NCBI GenBank assembly: GCA_964596705.1
Contig: CAZQVG010000001.1
Coordinates: forward strand, 1-64,000
Reading direction: 5' to 3'
From: JABJPM01 sp964596705
GTDB taxonomy: Archaea; Nanobdellota; Nanobdellia; SCGC-AAA011-G17; PNOQ01
Length of the DNA stretch: 64,000 nucleotides
A program made the translations under genes and the position numbers. Each line of letters starts with the position of its first letter. The stretch's first letter is position 1. Of the stretch, positions 58,450 to 64,000 are shown piece by piece. The notes beneath the pieces are model-generated. The model was not told where the DNA came from and ran no database searches. It saw nothing but the letters and a program-made list of their open reading frames with translations.

Positions 58450-59790
58450 ATGCCTAATAATATTATAATTGGTAGATCTGTAAAAGATAAGAAGCAATTT
58501 GGGGAAAAAGGAGTTATTTTCTTGGGAAGGCATTATGTAAAAATGGATCAAACTGTTTCTTTGAGTAGTAATATTTTTATGGATGCAATACGGACTCATG
58601 TTGTTTTTGTTGTTGGTAAAAGGGGAACAGGAAAAAGTTATTCTTTGTCTGTTATGGCAGAAGGATTAAGTTCTTTAGAGGAAGATATATCAAAGAATAT
58701 TAGTGTATTGATGTTCGATACCATGGGTATATTTTGGACCATGAAGTATCCAAATCAAAAAGATGAAAAACTTCTAAGATCGTGGGGGATGAAACCTAGA
58801 GGAATTGATAAAGTAGAGGTATACGTTCCTGAGGGATATTTTAAAGATTATAAAGAAAAGGGTATCTTGGTTGATCATGCGTTTACAATAAAAACTGCTG
58901 AATTGGATGCTGGAGATTGGGTAAATGTTTTTGGTGTAGATTTGATGCATCCGATTGGAATTGCTATTGAAAAAGCAATTGGAAATCTAGTTGACGAAAA
59001 GGAAGATTATGGGATAGTTGATATAATCAATGAGATAAACTCGGATAAATCAATTGAAAAAGAAGTAAAAGATGCTGCAATAAATAGGTTTCTTGCTGCT
59101 GAATCTTGGGGATTGTTTAGCAAGAACGGAACAGAAATAAAAGAATTAGTAAAGGGGGGCAAAATTAGTGTTGTTGATATAAGTGCATATAGCCATATGG
59201 CAGGGAATTGGGGTATAAAGAATCTTGTTGTAGGAATAATCTGTAAAAAATTATTGCAAGAAAGGATGATTGCGAGAAAATTAGAAGAATTAAGGCAAAT
59301 TGAATCTGGAACTAGTTTATTTGGTTTTGATGATTATGAAAAAACTGAAGATGATATGCCTTTAGTTTGGATTTTAATTGATGAAGCACATGAATTTTTG
59401 CCTAGAGAAGGAAGAACTGGAGCTACAGATGCTTTAGTTCAGTTACTTAGAGAAGGAAGGCAACCCGGAATTTCATTAGTTTTAGCTAGTCAACAACCAG
59501 GAGAAATCCATAGAGATGTAATTACGCAATCAGATATTGTTATTAGCCACAGACTTACTGCAAGAAGAGATATTGGTGCTTTAAATGATATTATGCAAAC
59601 GTATATGGCATCAGACATTCAGAGATATTTAAATGATCTCCCAAGAATGAAAGGGTCTGCGATTATATTAGACGATAACTCAGAAAAGATATTTCCAGTA
59701 AATATTAGGCCCAAGTTTAGTTGGCATGGGGGAGAAGCACCAAGCGCACTGCATTTAAAGGCTAAAGAACTGTTAGATCTTGGATTGTAG
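58450..59790 (+). CDS. HerA/DUF87-type ATPase
   Basis: 446 residues from the ATG at 58450, whose TATATAAATT box is about 26 nt upstream; an ATG at 58444 is also in frame. Walker A GKRGTGKS (56-63), Walker B ILIDEAHEFLP, and the LASQQPGEIHRDVITQSDIVISHRLT segment typical of HerA-like DNA translocases. No NurA gene is adjacent, so the cellular role (resection or another DNA/membrane process) is undecided. Confidence 0.88.
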   Translation: MPNNIIIGRSVKDKKQFGEKGVIFLGRHYVKMDQTVSLSSNIFMDAIRTHVVFVVGKRGTGKSYSLSVMAEGLSSLEEDISKNISVLMFDTMGIFWTMKYPNQKDEKLLRSWGMKPRGIDKVEVYVPEGYFKDYKEKGILVDHAFTIKTAELDAGDWVNVFGVDLMHPIGIAIEKAIGNLVDEKEDYGIVDIINEINSDKSIEKEVKDAAINRFLAAESWGLFSKNGTEIKELVKGGKISVVDISAYSHMAGNWGIKNLVVGIICKKLLQERMIARKLEELRQIESGTSLFGFDDYEKTEDDMPLVWILIDEAHEFLPREGRTGATDALVQLLREGRQPGISLVLASQQPGEIHRDVITQSDIVISHRLTARRDIGALNDIMQTYMASDIQRYLNDLPRMKGSAIILDDNSEKIFPVNIRPKFSWHGGEAPSALHLKAKELLDLGL

Positions 59791-60573
59791 GTCCAAGCAA
59801 ACCCTAAATGTTCCTGGAGCAGGAGATCCTGCTTTTACTAATTTTACTTTGAATTTGTCTGAATATTTTTTTATTAGTTTGTCAAAATTTTGTTGTTTTT
59901 CAAAAACATAAAGATGGATTGTTCCTTTTGGTTTTAATTTTGTTAATGCTAAGTCTAGAAAATTTTCTGCAGTTTTAGGTAGAGGCATTATAATTCTGTC
60001 AAATTTCTTATTTATTTTTGGAAGAACTTTTTTTACATCTCCTTTAAATAAGTGGATATTGTTTATTTTGTTTAATTTTATATTTTCCTCGGCATATTTA
60101 TGGGCAACAGGATTTATCTCAACTGCATAAATCTCCTTTGCCTTAGAATGTTTTGATATTATCAAAGGAAACGGAGCTACACCTGAGAACATAACTAAAA
60201 TAGACTCTCCAGGTTTTACTTGTTTGGCAACTCTTAATCTCTCTGTTCCTGTTCGAGGAGAAAAATATACTTTTTCTGGATTTAGTTTTAGTTTTATTCC
60301 GCTTTCTTTGTGTGTTGTTTCTTTGTTTTTGTCCCCTGCTAAAATTTTTAGTTTTGGAACCCTATATTTTCCAGAATAATATTTTGATTTTCTTGTTACT
60401 AACCTTATGTTTTTTAATTTATTAAGCATATATTGGCCAACTAATTTTTCTTTTTTCTTTAGTTCTTTTGGGAAATCTATAAAGATCAAGATATCTCCGA
60501 TTATATCAAAGGATTTTGGAATTAGTTTTATGTCTTCTTCGGTCAATTCTTTTTGTTTTTTGAATAGGAACAT
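59773..60573 (-). CDS. trm5: tRNA (guanine37-N1)-methyltransferase Trm5-like
   Basis: 266 residues. D1-like N-terminal region, then a Rossmann methyltransferase domain: FSPRTGTERLRVAKQVKPGESILVMFSGVAPFPLII, YAVEINPVAHKYAEENIKLN and DRIIMPLPKTAENFLDLAL. Makes m1G37 in tRNA. The catalytic motif reads MPLP in place of the more common NLP. Overlaps the convergent HerA-like gene by 18 nt. Confidence 0.92.
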   Translation of the reverse strand: MFLFKKQKELTEEDIKLIPKSFDIIGDILIFIDFPKELKKKEKLVGQYMLNKLKNIRLVTRKSKYYSGKYRVPKLKILAGDKNKETTHKESGIKLKLNPEKVYFSPRTGTERLRVAKQVKPGESILVMFSGVAPFPLIISKHSKAKEIYAVEINPVAHKYAEENIKLNKINNIHLFKGDVKKVLPKINKKFDRIIMPLPKTAENFLDLALTKLKPKGTIHLYVFEKQQNFDKLIKKYSDKFKVKLVKAGSPAPGTFRVCLDLQSKI

Positions 60574-60630
60574 TTTGATTTTTTTATAATTCCGATATAT
60601 TTAAATATTAATATTCTTCTTGTTTTTATA

Positions 60631-61014
60631 ATGTTATTGGATAAAAAGGGTGATTGGGATAATTCGCATGGAAGTTGGTGGTATTTTATTGGAGGTTTAA
60701 TTTTTCTATATATTGGCTTAATGCCTTTTTTTGATATTTTTCCGTTTAGTTTTACAATAGGAGAATCTTTGTTAAGAGTATTCCTTGCGCTTCTAGGTGT
60801 TTTAATTTTAGTTGAATCGTTTACTATGGACCCGATGAATAAGTTTGGCAAAGTTGTGGTGGGATTAATCTTTGCAATTGTTGGAGTTTATTCATTTTTA
60901 TCTTATCAAGGGGTTAGTTGGCTTCCTTTTGAGATGGCTTTAAATAGCATTGTGCTTCAAATACTACTTATCATATATGCTATTTACTTGTTTATTGGAG
61001 CGTGGAGGCAATGA
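60631..61014 (+). CDS. Small membrane protein
   Basis: 127 residues with about four membrane helices (SWWYFIGGLIFLYIGLMPFF, LLRVFLALLGVLILVESF, FGKVVVGLIFAIVGVYSFLS, IVLQILLIIYAIYLFIG) and a charged N-terminus. No family recognised. An AT-rich TATATTTAAATA box is about 30 nt upstream. Overlaps the next gene by 4 nt. Confidence 0.75.
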   Translation: MLLDKKGDWDNSHGSWWYFIGGLIFLYIGLMPFFDIFPFSFTIGESLLRVFLALLGVLILVESFTMDPMNKFGKVVVGLIFAIVGVYSFLSYQGVSWLPFEMALNSIVLQILLIIYAIYLFIGAWRQ

Positions 61015-62171
61015 AAGGCTATAAATTTGGATTATTAATCTTAGGATTATTTAGTTTTTTTTCAAAATCTGTTTTTGCTGCCAGTAGTAGATTTGATATT
61101 GGTGCAGCTTTAACAAGAGTATTAACAAACAGAATAAGTATTGCTGGTGAACCTGTTGAGTATTGGGTTGTTTTAGCCACATTTGCTTTTTTGTTTTTCC
61201 TTTTGTGGACAGGAGCTATGAGGGTATTTAGTGATAATAAACATGTCCAAATCGCTGTAGCAGCTATATTATCTTTAATTATTACATTTACTACTCCTTT
61301 TGCAGGATGGTTTATGGGAATTTTAGATGTAAGTGTTATCCTTATTGTTATATTGTTAGTTTTAGCCACATTAGCATTATTTTTATGGGGTTTTGGAGGA
61401 GTATATCGGGTAGGTGCAAAAGCTTACATCTTTATGTTAAGTACGTCTTCTAATGTAAAGAAGGAAGCTAGGTTCTTAAAAAAAGAATCAAGAATTTATT
61501 CAGAAGAAATTGAAGATCTTAATGACATAATAACAAGGATAAAGAATTTGCCAGACATAGATGATCCCGCATATGATGCTCAGGCTCAAGAGATAAAAAC
61601 AGATTTAGATTCTGTTTTGAGTCTTATACGTGATGCGTTATCAATAGACAAAAGGAGATATAACTTAGAAGACTCTAATGAAGTGGCATTAAGATTAAGA
61701 AAATTTGAGCAAAAATTAATTGGGATTATTGAACAAGCAAAATCTGCAGTTACTGGAAAAAGACCGAAAGACGCAATTAAAAATGTAAAAAAGGCATTAA
61801 ATCTAATCAAGAATCAATTAAAAGCATTAAAGAAAGCATTGAAATGGGCAAAGAAACATAAGAACATAGGAGATGAAGAAATAGAAGAGGATATACCTGC
61901 TGAGCAAGCAGAGTCCGGAGAAACTTCCCAAGAAGAGGGCATACAACAAGATAAAAACTCCAAAGAGATAGAGGCAAAAGAAAAAGAAATTATTGAGCGT
62001 TATAAAGAAGAGTACTCTAAAATAATAAATGGTGAAAAAGACGGAAAATATAATTCTCAGCAATCAATTGAACTGCAGGAAAATATTTGGAAAGAATTCT
62101 TCAGAGAATTAAAAGAATTGGGATATGAAGACGATCAAATAAAAGCCTTGTGGACAAGAGAGATAGCATAA
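61011..62171 (+). CDS. Membrane protein with cytoplasmic coiled coil
   Basis: 386 residues: signal or anchor segment (FGLLILGLFSFFSKSVFAASS), helices at about 50-68, 80-100 and 105-130, then from about 150 a long charged coiled coil with many Lys, Glu and Ile/Leu heptads, and an acidic C-terminal part. The start at 61011 (ATG within the ATGA of the upstream stop) is preferred over a GTG at 61002. Translationally coupled to the small membrane protein. Function unknown; the arrangement recalls some archaeal secretion or envelope factors. Confidence 0.75.
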   Translation: MKGYKFGLLILGLFSFFSKSVFAASSRFDIGAALTRVLTNRISIAGEPVEYWVVLATFAFLFFLLWTGAMRVFSDNKHVQIAVAAILSLIITFTTPFAGWFMGILDVSVILIVILLVLATLALFLWGFGGVYRVGAKAYIFMLSTSSNVKKEARFLKKESRIYSEEIEDLNDIITRIKNLPDIDDPAYDAQAQEIKTDLDSVLSLIRDALSIDKRRYNLEDSNEVALRLRKFEQKLIGIIEQAKSAVTGKRPKDAIKNVKKALNLIKNQLKALKKALKWAKKHKNIGDEEIEEDIPAEQAESGETSQEEGIQQDKNSKEIEAKEKEIIERYKEEYSKIINGEKDGKYNSQQSIELQENIWKEFFRELKELGYEDDQIKALWTREIA

Positions 62172-62198
62172 ATTAGTCAAAAAGTGACCAAATGTCAA

Positions 62199-63197
62199 TT
62201 AAAACCATTTATCTAAATTTTTTTGAGGTTTAGGTTTTAATCTTTCCAATAATTTGTTTATTCTGTCTTCTGAAAAATCATATTTTTGAAGAAGTTTTTG
62301 AATTTTATCAAGATCTGGTTCTTTCCATTTTAGTTGGTAATTCTTCATTATTGGCATACTTTTAAAGGTGGCATATATTTTTTTCCAATTAAAATCTGCA
62401 TCCACATTAGCAAATATTTTTTCAAATTCTTTATGCTCCTGTACTAATTTTAAAGCAGTTTTTGGTCCAACCCTATGAACTCCTCTAGGATTATAATCTG
62501 TGCCAACAAGAATAGATAATGCCAATAGTTGATCCTGGTTTATTTTTAATGTTTTGAGTATATGTTTTAGCTCATATATTTCTGGATTTATTTTAATGTA
62601 AGTGTTCTTTACTTTTTTCTTCTGTGAAACAGTTAAGTTACGTATAAGGATTGGAGTAGAATAGAGTAATGCATCTATGTCTTGGGACACCACTGCAAAA
62701 ACGTCTCCTTGTTCTGCCATAAATGCAGCCTGAGCTTCTGCCTCTGAAGGCGCTTGTATAACCGGCAATCCTATAGCAGAAATAAACTCTTTTGCTTCTT
62801 TTTGCATCTCTTTTGTTAGTTTAATTGTCTGTTTGCTATATTTTGCCATAGATTCTATGTCATGCTCTTTTTTTGCTTCTTCATACTTTTCTTGTGCTTT
62901 TTCTTTTAATTCTCGTCTTCTTTGGGATTCCTGAAATTTTATTGCTGGGGGTTTGCCATCAAAAACAAATGCCAACTTTATTCCTTTTTCCATTAAATTT
63001 GGAATTCTAGAAGAAATCCCCACTAAATGAGAAGTTATATTTCCGTTATTGTCCATTAAAGGGGTTCCGTCTTGTTGTCTAATTGATGCTAAAAATTGGT
63101 AAAGAACATTAGAAGCATCTACTGCTAATTTTTTTCCTTTTAATTTTTCAAAGGTTATTTCTTTTTTTGGAAGAATATTTGTTATTGCTACACCCAT
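62199..63197 (-). CDS. fen1: Flap endonuclease FEN1
   Basis: 332 residues; structure-specific nuclease of Okazaki-fragment processing. The N and I nuclease regions carry the acidic residues (KLAVDASNVLYQFL, FAFVFDGKPP, EAEAQAAFMAEQGDVFAVVSQDIDALL, GTDYNPRGVHRVGPKTAL). The C-terminal QKNLDKWF is a good PCNA-interacting PIP box. A TTATATAAAAG box is 26 nt upstream. Confidence 0.97.
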   Translation of the reverse strand: MGVAITNILPKKEITFEKLKGKKLAVDASNVLYQFLASIRQQDGTPLMDNNGNITSHLVGISSRIPNLMEKGIKLAFVFDGKPPAIKFQESQRRRELKEKAQEKYEEAKKEHDIESMAKYSKQTIKLTKEMQKEAKEFISAIGLPVIQAPSEAEAQAAFMAEQGDVFAVVSQDIDALLYSTPILIRNLTVSQKKKVKNTYIKINPEIYELKHILKTLKINQDQLLALSILVGTDYNPRGVHRVGPKTALKLVQEHKEFEKIFANVDADFNWKKIYATFKSMPIMKNYQLKWKEPDLDKIQKLLQKYDFSEDRINKLLERLKPKPQKNLDKWF

Positions 63198-63228
63198 AAA
63201 ATTGATTTAGAAAAGAATTATATAAAAG

Positions 63229-64000
63229 TTATGGATAGTTAAATAATGAGGTTTGAGTAGAACCTTTAATTAAATCCTCAAATTTTGTGTTAAAAAAAGA
63301 TAATACAGTATCTGCTATTGGTTTTATTTGTTTTTCTATGTAATGATCGTAATCAATTTTGTGCTTCTGATTTTGGATTGGTTCTGGACCCTCGGTTGTT
63401 ATGTAATATTCTATTGTGCTCGATTCTATTTTTTTCAGTTTTCTTGCCGCTTTTACATGAGGGGGGGTTGTTTTTGTATAGTCCTCTACAGATTTTCTTA
63501 AAGATTTTTTATATACTAATTCTTTATCATATTTCCCAGATTTGATATCTTCAACAAATTTTTTGATGAATTTTGTAGGGTCTTCATTGTGGAAAATTTT
63601 ATTATACAATTCTTTTTGAAAGATTTTTGCTGCTTCTGTCCAATCTGAACGTACAGTTTCTAATCCCACGAATTCTATTTGTTCTTTATTTCCTTTTTTT
63701 AGTAAGCCTGCATACCTCTTCTTAGCACCAACTTCCCCGCCACGAATTTTAGGCATTAAGAATTTTATGTAGCATTTCTCATATTCTAATTCAAGGTAAC
63801 TTTGTCGGTTATATCTCTTCTTTATTGTTTCTTTGTAATATTTGTTTATTTCTTTCTCTAGTTTTTTACCAGTCTTCTCTGCCTTTTCATAAGAATCTAG
63901 TTTTGTATTTACAAATACAGAATCTGTATCTGAGTATATTACTTCATGTCCTTTGTCTTCTATTAAATGTGCAGTCTGTTTTATTAATTCTTGTCCGAAA
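63229..64000 (-). CDS. polB: Family B DNA polymerase, C-terminal part (partial)
   Basis: The reading frame enters from beyond the window end. Visible are the motif C region YSDTDSVFVNTK with two catalytic aspartates, followed by the palm/thumb sequence YLELEYEKCYIKFLMPKIRGGEVGAKKRYAGLL and thumb helices. The end STQTSLFNYP resembles a weak PIP box for PCNA binding. 32 nt upstream of fen1 on the same strand. The missing N-terminal part (exonuclease and most of the palm) lies outside the window. Confidence 0.95.
   Translation of the reverse strand, partial: FGQELIKQTAHLIEDKGHEVIYSDTDSVFVNTKLDSYEKAEKTGKKLEKEINKYYKETIKKRYNRQSYLELEYEKCYIKFLMPKIRGGEVGAKKRYAGLLKKGNKEQIEFVGLETVRSDWTEAAKIFQKELYNKIFHNEDPTKFIKKFVEDIKSGKYDKELVYKKSLRKSVEDYTKTTPPHVKAARKLKKIESSTIEYYITTEGPEPIQNQKHKIDYDHYIEKQIKPIADTVLSFFNTKFEDLIKGSTQTSLFNYP

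Overview
The window is from an AT-rich archaeon (about one third G+C by eye). The gene content is archaeal information processing: archease and RtcB, topoisomerase VI, MCM, a clamp loader of small and large RFC subunits, FEN1, family B DNA polymerase, TBP, aIF1, aIF1A, aIF2beta, Alba, and a ribosomal protein superoperon with archaeal/eukaryotic-type proteins (S4e, L32e, L19e, L34e, L14e, S17e). A one-polypeptide fused primase, the many small membrane proteins (one resembling DUF5652) and the very compact gene packing suggest a DPANN lineage close to Woesearchaeota or Pacearchaeota. That placement is an inference from gene content, not from a tree.

Layout. 0-5.5 kb: tRNA splicing/repair (archease, RtcB), tRNA-Ala, tRNA-Ile, a HIT protein, and methionyl-tRNA synthetase split into catalytic and tRNA-binding subunits. 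5.5-9.3 kb: cell-surface genes (membrane-anchored Lon-like protease, fibronectin-type surface protein, a secreted protein of unknown type). 9.4-20.5 kb: the accessory region, with tRNA-Glu and tRNA-Gln, a three-gene Met/His-rich membrane cluster behind an array of TTGAAA repeats, a bacterial-type MetK, a P-loop ATPase, a two-nuclease-domain protein interrupted by a scaffold gap, small membrane proteins, a strongly structured intergenic element, a NifX-like protein with a two-subunit permease, a SpoIIE/PP2C-type phosphatase and a calcium-repeat lipoprotein. 20.6-35.5 kb: ribosomal superoperon from L3 to prefoldin alpha, including aIF1, Rpp29, SecY and a DUF106 insertase. 35.5-39.2 kb: primase, S17e, Alba, a cation/proton antiporter and tRNA-Met. 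39.2-51.7 kb: minus-strand block with a subtilisin-like surface protease, Topo VI, KH protein, aIF1A, an NMD3-like core, DUF424, aIF2beta, an OB-fold protein, MCM and TBP. 51.7-64 kb: IleRS, a clamp-loader operon carrying an unknown middle gene, HtpX, a HerA-type ATPase, Trm5, two membrane proteins, FEN1 and the 3' part of polB.

Expression signals. Most first genes have a TATA-like TTTATAAA box centred about 25-30 nt before the start codon and no Shine-Dalgarno, which is what leaderless mRNAs look like. Some internal or leadered genes (FN3 protein, NifX-like, Met-rich protein, Alba, TBP, MetRS beta) carry GGAGG-type sites. This spacing was used to choose several start codons.

The most interesting points are the nested hairpin at 17031-17089, the Met-rich cluster and its repeat array at 10.7-11.8 kb, the fused primase that seems to have lost three of four Fe-S cysteines, the unknown gene inside the RFC operon, the bacterial-type MetK, and the 55-bp duplication flanking the N gap, which shows that the gap is an assembly artefact inside an intact gene. 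No rRNA, CRISPR array or insertion sequence was seen. No gene-free stretch exceeds 300 bases.
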